NCBI GenBank assembly: GCA_964007475.1
Contig: OZ023273.1
Location: forward strand, 77,413,737-77,477,736
Direction: 5' to 3'
DNA: 64,000 nucleotides
Source: Hybos culiciformis
Taxonomy: Eukaryota; Arthropoda; Insecta; Diptera; Hybotidae
In this document: positions 1 to 9,793 of the stretch, one piece after another
Layout: each line of letters opens with the position of its first letter
Position numbering within the stretch: the stretch's first letter is position 1
Notes under the pieces: model-generated
The model's database searches: none
What the model was told of the DNA's origin: nothing
Seen by the model: only the letters and a program-made list of their open reading frames with translations
Translations under genes and position numbers: made by a program

Positions 1-826
1 TTAAAATAAAATTTTATACTTTTCAATAAACCGAAAGTGAATAAACTGAATGGAAAAATAAAAATTTGAAACACAAAGTATCCAATGTTTTAACATTGAG
101 TTTTAATCGAATTTTTATTGAAAATGTTCCTGCAGCATTGTTAATAAGTTATATTAGAGATTTTCCAAAAGTGTTCCTCGGGGGCCCCCCTTGATCGGAA
201 AATTTAATTTCACTTCGAATTCCAAATAAATCACTGAACTCCAACTTATTTTGTTAATGTTGATTAATGTGAAAAAAAGTTTTACGTATTTGCAGACTTG
301 CGATAGCTACTTAGATTTCAATTTTTGTGAATTTTAATGCTTTATGCCTAAATAATAAAAAAAAAATAAACAATTGGTCAAAATTCCCGCCAGTAAAAGT
401 TCCACCAAATTCGAAAAATTCGGAATTTAGCATTTTGAATTCCGAATTTTTTGAAATTCAAAAACAGGCGCATTTCGGATTTCCGGGATCCAAAAAACCG
501 GTTTTGCATTCCCTAGGGCGGACTTCTAAAATTCGTGTGATTTTATTCAAATTTGGTAAATAAAAAGAGGAAACGATTAAACACATAAATTTTGTAACAA
601 AATATTGATTGATCCTACCCAGCGACTTCTAAAGTTCGTCCGATTTCATTCAAATTTGGTACGTAAAAAAGAATAAATGATTACACACAAATTTCGTAAG
701 AAAAAATTTAGCCCCCTCTTCCACTTACAAAAGTAAATCAGTCAGAGTCCGTAGCCAAATAAATATTTGCAAGTAAATAAAGAAGTTAAACTTCTTTCGT
801 GAGCTTATGAGGATGAGGCTCACACA
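1..826 (+). repeat. Dispersed repeat family R1, copy 1 (truncated by window edge)
   Basis: The stretch repeats nearly base for base at about 19800-20589 (same strand) and in reverse complement at 56287-57180. Its right end carries the palindrome-like AGAAGTTAAACTTCTTT followed by CGTGAGCTTATGAGGATG. No coding capacity is visible; the 78-codon ORF at 327-563 is not preserved in the other copies. Probably the 3' half of a non-autonomous transposon. The left end lies outside the window. Confidence 0.8.
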
Positions 827-839
827 TATTTTTTTTTTT

Positions 840-954
840 TAAATTATTTAAATAAAAATTAAAAAAACGTAAAAAAAATTTGGTCAATTTGCCGCCCCTA
901 AATTATGGCGCCCTATACATTTGCCACATTTGCATCGCTCCTAAGCCGGCCCTG
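840..954. mobile_element. Right end of a hAT-like MITE
   Basis: The segment ends in CTAAGCCGGCCCTG. In reverse complement this is the CAGGGCCGGCT-type terminus also seen in the element at 48744-49191. No matching left terminus or target duplication was found, so this is a fragment next to R1 copy 1. Confidence 0.4.
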
Positions 955-2038
955 CAAAGAAGTAAATACATTTTAAAGCAGGCCATTTAATATGTATAAT
1001 CCCATTATAATTGTTAAATATTTCTATACCTACAGTAAGTACTACATTTTCCAAAAAAATATCCAATCACCTCTAGATTATGTAACGTAGCGAAAATTGT
1101 GATTTAATTGGACAAATAACATTCCAAGTACAATACACAACCAAGACAATGGGTCCTCTTCTTTAAAAATGTTTTACTTGAATCTGTAATTATAAAAACG
1201 ATTACTATTTAGAAATTGTACTAGGATCAATTCCTATCATAATCGAAATTTTGGTTGTGTAAAGTACTTGAAATGTAAAGTGTCCCATTCAATAGTTCAA
1301 TAGTCCAATGACAATCACAATTCAAACACTTAACACAACCTCTACTTTCGAAATTTAGTACTGTTGTATCTGTGGCATGATTTTTATGAAGTATCAATTA
1401 CCTAGTATCAGAAGCTTCAGTATTTGAATTTAATTCTTTTAATAATTGGTCTTATCAACACATCTTGTTGTTTTCTGAAATAAATAACATAGTTTAGCTA
1501 TATTATATTTTTATTTGAATTTTATTATAATACATTATAAAATGTGTTATCACAAAGAACACATATTCGAGATATTTTGAGTGGTTGAACGAATACGTAT
1601 TTTTGTTGTTGTGGAGCAATGGCGGAAAGTTTGTGGTTGAGTCCAAGTTTACTTTTCCGGATTTTTTTTTCGAGGTTTCGTTTTCGATGTTTTTTTTCTA
1701 GTTTTTTTATTTTCGAGATTTTTTCATTCGAGGTACAGCCCCAAACCAGGATTTTCATTTATTTTTACTAGCAAAATCAATTGATCTAGTGTTGTCATAG
1801 ATAAATTTCTATTACTGGTTCAAAAAAGTTAAGTTTTATATTTTTCTTAATTTATTACTAAATTGTACACGAAATTGTTCAATATTTAATATGGCTTTTG
1901 ACTGCAAAATTTATTCAAAACTTTCAAAAGTAATTAAATTAATTAAACCAAGAAATTTTTTTTTTTTGCATTCCAGATTTTGTGTTAAAAAAAAAACGCC
2001 AAACAAACTATTGAATTAATTATTGAAATTCGAAGAAA
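955..2038. other. AT-rich intergenic DNA, no gene recognised
   Basis: Only short ORFs occur. The 77-codon minus-strand ORF at 1525-1758 is low-complexity, Lys-rich and has no recognisable domain. The last 150 bases contain A/T runs and lead into the F-box gene, so its promoter and 5' UTR probably lie here. No convincing TATA/Inr pair can be singled out. Confidence 0.6.
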
Positions 2039-3646
2039 ATGCATAGGAATTGTTTTCAGAAATTATCAAAAAACGAAGAAAGTAAAAAATCGTTGATATC
2101 GCTGTCGGAAATGTTTGAAAAACAATCAACAATTTTTTTAGATTTGAATGAATATTGCATGCGTGAATTTTTTAAATATTTGGATTTTGAAAATCAAGTT
2201 TCATTATCCTTAGTATGTAGGACATTGCAAAAAATTTTTATTGAAAACAATATTTATTTATTACGCCAAACATTTCATTTATCACTTTTTGATAATTGGA
2301 GATTTTCTTCCATTGTACAATTTTTTGAAAAATATGGAAAATTTTTAGTTCATATTGAAGACAGGAAAATTTTATGCCGTAAACAAGTCGAAGAAAGTTT
2401 AATATTAAAAATTACTTACAGAAATCCAAAATTTGAAGAAATTTTAAAATTAATATTACAACATTGCGGAAGACTACAAGTTCTATATTTACTTATTACT
2501 CGCAAGTGTTTTTATATTGATTCGCAACAAACAGAAGCTATTTTAAACATATTCTTAAAACATTCAAAAACACGTCACACATTAAAAAGATTGACATTGC
2601 ATATTGATGATAACACCGTCATTGACAAAAAGATTGAAATGAAATTATGGAAGAAATTTCCAAACTTAGAGTATTTGGATATATCATATTGTTCTTTTTT
2701 TCAAGGAATAGATTTGGGAAAATATCTACCAAAATTACAAACTCTTATTTTAAACATGACACGGTCATTAGAGCCAAATTTCTATAAGAATTTGAATAAT
2801 TTAAGGGTATTAGATTTAAGAGAAGTATTTTCTCTAAATGAATATGAAAATTTTCAAGCAATTTTTGAAATGTGTTATGAAAATTTGGAATGTTTAGCTA
2901 TAAATGCTTCAGAGGAATTTTTAGCGCTATTACCGAATTTCAAAAAATTGAAATGTTTATCTTTAAAAGGATGTACAAAATATTTACCACAAACTCGATT
3001 TCCAGATAGTCTAATAATGCTTAAATTTCAACATAAAACGGCTGCATCAGGAATGTTTGAGTTTGCAAACGATTGCTTAAGAGGATTAGGAAATTTGAAG
3101 AATTTGAAAATATTATATTTAATTGCTAAATTGAGTTTCTTTCAAATAAATTGGAGTTATATCAAAAATTTACCAAACTTACGAAAAATTTTTGTTGCTT
3201 CCAGTTGTAGTTGTTCAGGTTTTTCGGAACTTTCAGTAATGCTTGATGTAATCAAAGAAACCAGTGTAAAAGAAGTGGATATTTATTACATGGGGGAATA
3301 TAAAAACGACCATATAATACATAAGCCTTTTCTTGATAAATTAAGAAAACAATTTGGAATTGGAATAAAATTCATTCAACCCTGGGAGAATATCACGCAT
3401 TACTCTAAAATTGACAAAAGGGTATTATTGTTATTCATAAAAGTTTCATATTCAATTCTAGGATAGAATTTTTTCATTTAATTTTAGAAATTTTTCGCTG
3501 ACCACAAAAGAGAAGATGAAGATGTACAATTAGAATGTATGGATGACTTAGAATTTATTACAACTACTGAAAGTAATATTTACGACTATTTTGAGTTCAG
3601 GAAAGGTATTATCAATTTATGTAGCGTGTTTATTTTATTTGAATGA
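2039..3646 (+). CDS. F-box/leucine-rich-repeat protein, two exons
   Basis: Exon 1 (2039-3421) starts at ATG 2039 and encodes an F-box at about residues 33-70 (FLDLNEYCMREFFKYL, then SLVCRTLQKIF). It is followed by irregular leucine-rich repeats to about residue 400 (LEYLDISYC, LRVLDLREV, LKCLSLKGC, LKILYLIAK). F-box proteins of this type bind Skp1 and supply the substrate-recognition arm of SCF ubiquitin ligases. The reading frame runs 15 codons past 3421. I prefer a phase-0 intron 3422-3487 (GT...TTTTAG), because the sequence after it opens a 52-codon acidic tail (exon 2, 3488-3646, stop TGA). Exon 2 contains a second possible donor at 3605. The coding region is intact and lies between TE blocks. 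Substrate unknown; the splice is inferred. Confidence 0.8.
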
Positions 3647-4588
3647 AAAACATTTTTTGAATCAAACTTCTCAAATTATAATGCAAACTCACTTGAATTA
3701 AACACAAAAGATATTAATTGAATGCAAAACTGTATTACATTAAAAATAGTTTCAAGATTTAAATAAATGTTGTAGCGATATTCACCATCATATACCATAC
3801 TTAGCAATGTTAGGCTAAATTCTGATAGTTTCCTTGTACCATAAAACCACAACCTTATCTAACATTGCAAGCAACCTTTCCCGAATCAAGTTGCTCTTCA
3901 GTTTTTTTTAAAAGCTTCCTAAATGATAATAATAGTTAACTTAAATGATCAAAATAAATAAATTGTACATTCATTTTATTAAATAAATTTCACATTTTTC
4001 ATACATTTATTGCACAAAATTTAATAAAATTTTTAATCATAGGAATACTTAATAATATAGAATTTATCGATTTAGAATGAAAAAGAAGCATGATTCATTC
4101 GAAATAATAAATTAACTATATTAACTTTTTATTGTATTGTGTTTACCTAATATAAAAGTATAATTACTTATTTGACAAGGATTTCTAATTCCATTTAAAA
4201 TTATATATAATGTTTCTTAAGCCGGTTTGTTTGGTTCACAAAGAACTATTAAAGTGAAAGTTAACATTTTACCAATTGGGGCGACAGCGACAGCGACTGC
4301 CAAAAAAATTGAAACCAAAAATTGTATGAGAATGAACACAATTGAGACGACTGGCGACAAATTAGAAATGTCGACAACGACAACAGTAGTTTTGAAGTGT
4401 ATCAAATTAGTAAAACAAAAGAATTTATGACAATTTAATTTCATTTAGCGTTCAAATATTCAGATTAATTTTAAAATAAACCATAATAAAAAATAAATCA
4501 AAAAAAAGAAAAAAATTAAAAATCACAATTTTTTTTGTTGTTTGTTGTTGTCATTGTCGCCGTAATTGTGTTCACTCCAGTGATATAT
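3647..4588. other. AT-rich intergenic DNA
   Basis: No gene recognised. At 4217-4444 there are overlapping short ORFs on both strands with a CGACAG/CGACTG-rich patch; neither resembles a known domain. The stretch ends in the target site (ATAT, 4585-4588) of the gypsy element that follows. Confidence 0.5.
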
Positions 4589-4932
4589 TGTAGTGATATT
4601 GTTATCACTAACGTTAAAATCAAACTAAATTTATAAAAATTTTAATTATTTTTTGAACCCAAAAAATTTATATTTTAAATAAGAATTACTGTAAATTATA
4701 ATTAATTTGATTGGGCAACCAATCATATTAGGACATAGTAAACTATTTCATATTACATAAGAAAATTAATTATATAAACTAAATTGTATATAATATTTGT
4801 ATATAGAATATAAGAAATTTAGTACATAAGATTTTGTATAAATAAGATTGAAATTAGAAAATTAAATCAGATTCTTACCAAATCTCATCTTTTCATAAAC
4901 GGCTTCCCTGAGCTATACAATACAGGTAAGAT
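4589..4932 (+). repeat. Left LTR of the gypsy element, 5' part
   Basis: Matches the first part of the right LTR at 13379 onward. It stops at TACAGGTAAGAT, where the inserted DNA transposon begins, and resumes at 7099. It starts with an inverted repeat (TAGTGATA/TATCACTA) just inside the TG terminus. Confidence 0.9.
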
Positions 4933-5849
4933 CATCGATCTATATGGATAAATATTTTGGTACGTTTATACTATAAACGAATGAAGCCGAAGAAGAAGAA
5001 GAAGTGGAACATAAATGTCAAAAATTAGAAAGAAAAAAAAAAGGAACGCCGTTACTATTATTAAGGTTATAAATCAGCTTTCAACTTTTTACATTAGCCG
5101 CACGGTCGCTGCTAAGTTTTATTTTTCAATTCACAAAAATGCGAAATTTTATTTTATTTTAGATGTAAAACATTTATTAATTAATAAAAATATTCACATA
5201 TCTGCGAAGTATCTAAATAAAATCTAAATTTCGTATTTTTCATACAAAATTCAATGTAAATAAACATTTTATGTGACCACAGATAGGGACTGTCAAAACA
5301 GTGAATTGACAGATAAAATAAAATTGACAATGTCTTAAGTAAGTATAGCCACATCTATTGGAGTTTCCATAAGTAGCACGCTTGTATAAACCTGTTCATA
5401 TAACATTTTAATGCCTACGAATAATTTCATAATACCTACAAAAAAAATTTATACCATCAGTTCAATAGATTTAATAAAAAACTTGTAAAAACCTATTCAC
5501 AATTATCATATCTCACTCTTCTATTTCATATTTCTTTCTTTTATAAATTTTGAACATGTTTAATAATAAGTAAGTAAATGGGCGGGTTAAAATTTTAACA
5601 ACTATCAGCTAATTTTTTTCTGTCAGCTCATCACTTCCGGCTCACTCCATTTTCAATGTGAGTTCCAGTATTTTTTTAATCCAATTAAAAAAAAAAAATT
5701 CAGTTGTGAATTAAAATCAGATTTTCTTAAATCTAAATAAAAAGAATTATTACTATTGCAAAAATTCTTAAAAAAAAAATAAATAATAAAAATAAAGTTA
5801 ATTTGAGTGAGAAAAAAGCCAAAAAAAAAGCAAAAAAAAAAGCGAAAAA

Positions 5850-5923
5850 ATGAAATGCTTTGTAAAAAGTTGCAAAAATCGTATCGGTGCAATTAACAAC
5901 AAAAATGAAATCTCCAGTCACAA
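5850..5923 (+). pseudogene. THAP-domain first exon (N-terminal fragment)
   Basis: ATG 5850 opens a 25-codon exon beginning MKCFVKSCKN, with the C-x4-C zinc pair that starts a THAP zinc finger, and ending in ISSHK where the family continues into FPxD. A strong donor (AA|GTAAGTA) follows at 5924. No second exon with the THAP Trp, Cys and His residues was found before the element ends, so this is a remnant of the parent transposase or of a captured host THAP gene. Confidence 0.6.
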
Positions 5924-6119
5924 GTAAGTATTTTTATTATTATTATAAAATAATTATTATATTAATTATATTTAAATTTAATGTTTAAAAAAAAATTTAA
6001 ATTATTTTGTTAAAGTAATTCAAAAAAAAATTGTAGGTTGGGGGAAAAAAAAATCGGTGGGTGAGGGAAAATTTTTTTGGAACATAAATGTCAAAAAATA
6101 AAAAATATAAACTTATAGA

Positions 6120-6890
6120 GTGTTGGGCTTATAATCGGTCTCTTTTTAAATAAATATTGGCTAAAGTGCAGAACGCGTGCACCCCTCAGATTTCGCTCAA
6201 ACTTGGTGGGGTGGTAGAGGCGGTGCCAAAATCACCCCCCATGTATTTTTTTTTGGGGGAAAGGCCCAGTTTCCGAGTTTTGGCCCCTCAAAGTTTTCAA
6301 AAATTTGGATATGGGGAAGGAATTTTTTAACTCCGATTTGGCCTAATTTTGGAGAGGGGGTAGAGGCGTACCCCGCGATGTGAAATCCAAGACGGTTTTT
6401 TCGGGGGAGTCTTCCTTTTCCGAAATATTTTGCCCTTTTCCAAAAAATAATATGGTAAAATATTTTGGAATGTATGAAAACTTTGAAGGGCTTTTTGAAA
6501 CGGGGCCTTTTACGCCAAAACCGTCTTGGATTTCGCATCTGGGGCTCCCCTTTAACCCCCCTTCAAATTTGAGCCAAATCGGGGTAATAAAATTTCCAGC
6601 CATATAAAAATGTATGAAAATTTGGAGGTTCATATCTCCGAAACGGGGCCTTTCCCCGAAAAAAAATAATAAATGGGGGGTGGTTGGGCCACCGCCTCTA
6701 CCTCGATTTGGACGGAGGCTCCTAGATGTGAAATCCAAGATGGTTTTTGCGAAAAATGCCCAGTTTCAGAGATATTGCCCTTCAAAGCTTTCATATATTA
6801 GGCATACCTTAGGTATTAGGTATAACTTTGACCCAAATCGGGGAAGGAGACAGGATCTGCACTTAAGCCGTAATTTCAATATATAAAGGT
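6120..6890. repeat. GC-rich dispersed repeat with internal duplications
   Basis: The stretch is built from diverged, partly inverted blocks: CCGAAACGGGGCCTTT, ACCGCCTCTACC, AAATCCAAGA(C/T)GGTTTT, and TTTGAGCCAAATCGGGGT. The same blocks recur at 39190-39345. ORFs across it on both strands are products of the repeat composition, not genes. Function unknown. Confidence 0.6.
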
Positions 6891-7098
6891 GCCTAAATAC
6901 TTAATTTTTTTTTATTCCTTATTTTCAAAGTCGCTTTTTCATGCTTACAGATTTCCCAATCCCAAAACGACAAACATAATGTTTGCAGATTTTGCAAAAA
7001 GCACCCTGTAATGTTAATGTATAGGTTTCACTAATACATGTAAGAGAGATACTTCATTCCAGAGCTGGATTTACTCTTCCTTTAGTATTTATTCGTAG

Positions 7099-7379
7099 GG
7101 TAAGATAGCTTTCCGAGCAATATAATACGGATAACCGGCTGAATACAGCCAAAACGAAAGCGCGTCCCGCTCTAATAGGACAAACCGGCTGAATACAGCC
7201 TAGACAATAGGATCTCTATAATGACATGCTAGTGGTCATTATAGATTAGGGAATTCAATAGGCCTTAGATGTCTTGGACAACATAGATGTCCAACCCATG
7301 ATCCATGATTATAAATAATTATACAGAAGAAAGTAAAATAAACAATTCCTATAAATGAGTAAACATTTTTTCCATTACA
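7099..7379 (+). repeat. Left LTR of the gypsy element, 3' part
   Basis: Matches 13706-13987 of the right LTR, including the repeated phrase ACCGGCTGAATACAGCC, and ends with CCATTACA. Confidence 0.9.
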
Positions 7380-7397
7380 TGGCGATCCTGCAAACCG
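7380..7397 (+). promoter_or_regulatory. Primer-binding site of the gypsy element
   Basis: TGGCGATCCTGCAAACCG directly follows the LTR and begins with the TGG that pairs with a tRNA CCA tail. The donor tRNA could not be assigned from memory. Confidence 0.7.
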
Positions 7398-7429
7398 CAA
7401 AATTTATAATATGATACAGAATTCAAGTT

Positions 7430-7750
7430 ATGGAACAGAAACAAGAAAAGAAGAAGATAACAATTCAAGAATATACAGAACGACAACAACAAAATCAACA
7501 ACAACAACAGCAAGAACAACAGCAACCAAAGAAAAGGCAACGTGCCGGGAAACTTGTTAAATTCCGGAAAGAATTACAAAAACTACAAGAAATTTTACAA
7601 ACTAAAACAAACAAGACACAACGCAAAACAATACTAGACGAAATTAGAAGAATTAAACAAGACCGACATTTACACAAAACTTCGACAAAAATGACCAAAA
7701 TGTTTAACAAAAACTTTAAACACATACAAAACGCAAAAAATAAAAAATAA
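7430..7750 (+). CDS. Small basic Gln-rich ORF upstream of gag
   Basis: A 106-codon ORF starting ATG 7430, 50 bases after the primer site. It encodes a Gln tract at about residues 18-32, a basic cluster (KKRQRAGKLVKF), a likely coiled coil (about 45-80) and a Lys-rich tail. It is not a shadow of another frame; gag starts 700 bases later. Ty3/gypsy elements normally have no ORF here. It could be a nucleic-acid-binding accessory protein, an upstream ORF that controls gag translation, or a chance product of CAA repeats. No homolog recognised. Confidence 0.45.
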   Translation: MEQKQEKKKITIQEYTERQQQNQQQQQQEQQQPKKRQRAGKLVKFRKELQKLQEILQTKTNKTQRKTILDEIRRIKQDRHLHKTSTKMTKMFNKNFKHIQNAKNKK

Positions 7751-8447
7751 AATTGTTCAAAAAAAAAAAAAAAAAAAAACAAAAATTTTGTTATAAATTA
7801 AAAATTTATATTGAATTGTAAAACAAAAATGATAAATTAAAAATTTATATTTAATTGTAAAACAAAAATAATGAATAAATACAAAAATTTTACTTAATTA
7901 TTAGTATTATAAATTACCATAAGAATCAAAAAAAGAAAAAATTTCCAAATGTCAAACCTTATAAAAATTAAGAATATTACTTAAGAATACCCCAAAGAAT
8001 TCTAAGAATTATTACGAATATAAAACTATATTATGAATACCCCGATATTCAAATAAAATTTATTATACAAAAAAAAAAAAAGAACACTTGTCTATCAAAA
8101 TAATTCTACCTAGATATTTTACAAAAAAAAAAATAAAAGAGATAAAAATTTTTTTTGCATACCGTACCAATACATTTCAAAAAAAAAAAAAGATTTTAAT
8201 ATTAAAATTGCATTAAAATTTAGCAAAGACCCTAAAAATATTTTTCAATACCCTATTAACAAATTAATGAATGACCCAAATATATTTAATGATTTTAGAT
8301 AATTATCATAGGAAACAACAAAATTAATACCCTATTAAGAAACTAATAAAACATAAAAAATTTTTTCTGTCCCTCTATGATTAAATTTTAAATTAAAAAT
8401 ATTTTTCGGTTTAATTCAAATTTTGCACACAAGAATTTTTTCATAGC
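7751..8447 (+). other. AT-rich leader between the small ORF and gag
   Basis: Contains several A runs and a tandem duplication of ATAAATTAAAAATTTATATT (7792-7865). No gene. It probably belongs to the 5' untranslated part of the gypsy transcript. Confidence 0.5.
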
Positions 8448-9755
8448 ATGACCCTTGAGAAATTCCAAAAAGAAATTGAACAATTAGAAAAACTCTACAA
8501 TAATATAATAAAAACAAAGTTTAATATCTCTGCAGCAAAGGCTGAATTAACTAAAGTAATTTACAACAAATCGCTATTTATAAGCTCTGTTAGGGAATCA
8601 AATTTGAGAACAGGGAAGACAGGTTTAAGAACAGAGTATTCGAAATACGTGATATTAATTAAATCTTACTTGATAGAAATCATAAATAATAAGATGGATT
8701 TTGACATAGCAAATGTAAATAAAATAATCCCATTATTTGAAGGTTCCTATGCTAAATTGCAAGAATTCATAAGCATAACGGAATACATTCACGATAATAT
8801 TAAAGTAGCAGATAGAGAAAAATTAATAAAATTCATTTATAACATAAAATTATCACAAAAGGTGAAAAATAGAATTATAAATGAGACAGAACCTACAACA
8901 ATTGAAACTTTAAAAAAAATTTTAAATAATAATTTCATGAGCACTAGAACCTATACTAAAATACACAACGAAATCGACCAATTAGGAAAGAATAGGTCAA
9001 TATCAGCCACAAAATATGCTGAGAAATTAGAAATACTAATAAATGAATTAAATATGATACAGTCTAAAAATGAAACAGCTGACGCAAAAGCTGTAATAAT
9101 AAAAGTTAATGATAAATTTGCTCTGCAATGCCTTAAGACAAACTTAGTAGAACCCATACAATCAGTCATTTTAGCGGCACAACCAAAAACTTTTACAGAA
9201 GCAATAAAACTCATTTTGGAAATAGATAGTAATAATACTAATAATAATAGTAATAATATAAATACCTACTCAAATCGAAGTAATAGTAGGAATAATAACA
9301 ACAATAATAATAGAAATAATGGTAGAAGAAATTATAATAATAATAGAAATACTAGCAATAATTTTAATAATAATAATAGACCAAGGAATGGTCATAATAA
9401 TCATAATAATCATAATAATCAAAATAATCAAAATAATCATAATGGTCGTACTAGTAATAATAATATGAATAATAGTAATCATAGATCAAATACTAATGAT
9501 AATCATAACTATAATAGAAATCAGCAACATACGAATTCCACTGACTATTATAGAAATAGAGACTACAATAACTCTCAACCAATTAATAATAACAGGAATA
9601 ATAATTCCTATAATAACAGATATAATAACAATCGTAGAAACGATGACCAAAATTTTAATAATAGGAACGTTAACGCATTAGAATCGGGAAACGGACGGAC
9701 CCCCGATTCGGGTCAAACGGTAATCGGGGAAATGAATGCTTTAAATATACAATAA
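8448..9755 (+). CDS. gag: Gag polyprotein of the gypsy element
   Basis: 435 codons from ATG 8448. Residues 1-260 are a mostly helical capsid-like region. From about 262 to 410 the protein is almost all Asn, Arg and Ser with scattered His and Tyr, encoded by AAT/AAC repeats. No CCHC zinc knuckle is present; the Asn/Arg-rich tail may replace it for RNA binding. The last codons overlap the pol frame (-1), with a slippery heptamer at 9686. Gag assembles the particle that packages the RNA. Family assignment rests on position and composition, since gag sequences diverge quickly. Confidence 0.85.
   Translation: MTLEKFQKEIEQLEKLYNNIIKTKFNISAAKAELTKVIYNKSLFISSVRESNLRTGKTGLRTEYSKYVILIKSYLIEIINNKMDFDIANVNKIIPLFEGSYAKLQEFISITEYIHDNIKVADREKLIKFIYNIKLSQKVKNRIINETEPTTIETLKKILNNNFMSTRTYTKIHNEIDQLGKNRSISATKYAEKLEILINELNMIQSKNETADAKAVIIKVNDKFALQCLKTNLVEPIQSVILAAQPKTFTEAIKLILEIDSNNTNNNSNNINTYSNRSNSRNNNNNNNRNNGRRNYNNNRNTSNNFNNNNRPRNGHNNHNNHNNQNNQNNHNGRTSNNNMNNSNHRSNTNDNHNYNRNQQHTNSTDYYRNRDYNNSQPINNNRNNNSYNNRYNNNRRNDDQNFNNRNVNALESGNGRTPDSGQTVIGEMNALNIQ
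9686..9729 (+). promoter_or_regulatory. Candidate -1 ribosomal frameshift signal at gag/pol
   Basis: GGGAAAC at 9686-9692 sits in the gag frame exactly as X XXY YYZ (TCG GGA AAC). After an 8-base spacer an 8-bp perfect stem follows: CCCCGATT (9701-9708) with AATCGGGG (9722-9729), 13-base loop. The -1 frame is open from the slip site into the protease ORF. GGGAAAC is a known retroviral slippery sequence. Frameshifting would set the Gag:Gag-Pol ratio. Confidence 0.75.
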
Positions 9756-9793
9756 ATAATTTTAAAAACAATTCACCTACATTTTTTATCCTA

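Larger units (their letters stand above)
4933..7098. mobile_element. DNA transposon inserted in the LTR, P-element-like candidate
   Basis: The insert is flanked by an 8-bp target duplication, GGTAAGAT (4925-4932 and 7099-7106), which occurs once at the same place in the uninterrupted right LTR. It contains a THAP exon (5850-5923). THAP is the DNA-binding domain of P-type transposases, and P and hAT elements both make 8-bp duplications. The ends (CATCGATC... and ...TTCGTAG) show only weak inverted similarity. No transposase catalytic region is present, so it is non-autonomous. It also carries a GGGGCC-rich repeat at 6120-6890 and a repeated TGGAACATAAATGTCAAAAA (5004, 6078). Confidence 0.7.

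Noticed and set aside
1525..1758. 77-codon Lys-rich minus-strand ORF
   Set aside because: Low-complexity product of TTTTTCGA-type words; no start context, splice signals or similarity.
4217..4444. 75-codon minus-strand ORF with a membrane-like segment and the opposing 67-codon ORF
   Set aside because: Overlapping frames on a short repetitive patch; no splice signals or family match that would decide for either.
6177..6886. Cluster of ORFs of 68-131 codons on both strands
   Set aside because: All arise from a GC-richer repeat that is partly inverted and recurs at 39190; no frame is favoured and no domain is recognisable.
9270..9681. Ile/Thr-rich ORFs on both strands within gag
   Set aside because: Shadows of the AAT/AAC repeats that code the Asn-rich tail of Gag.
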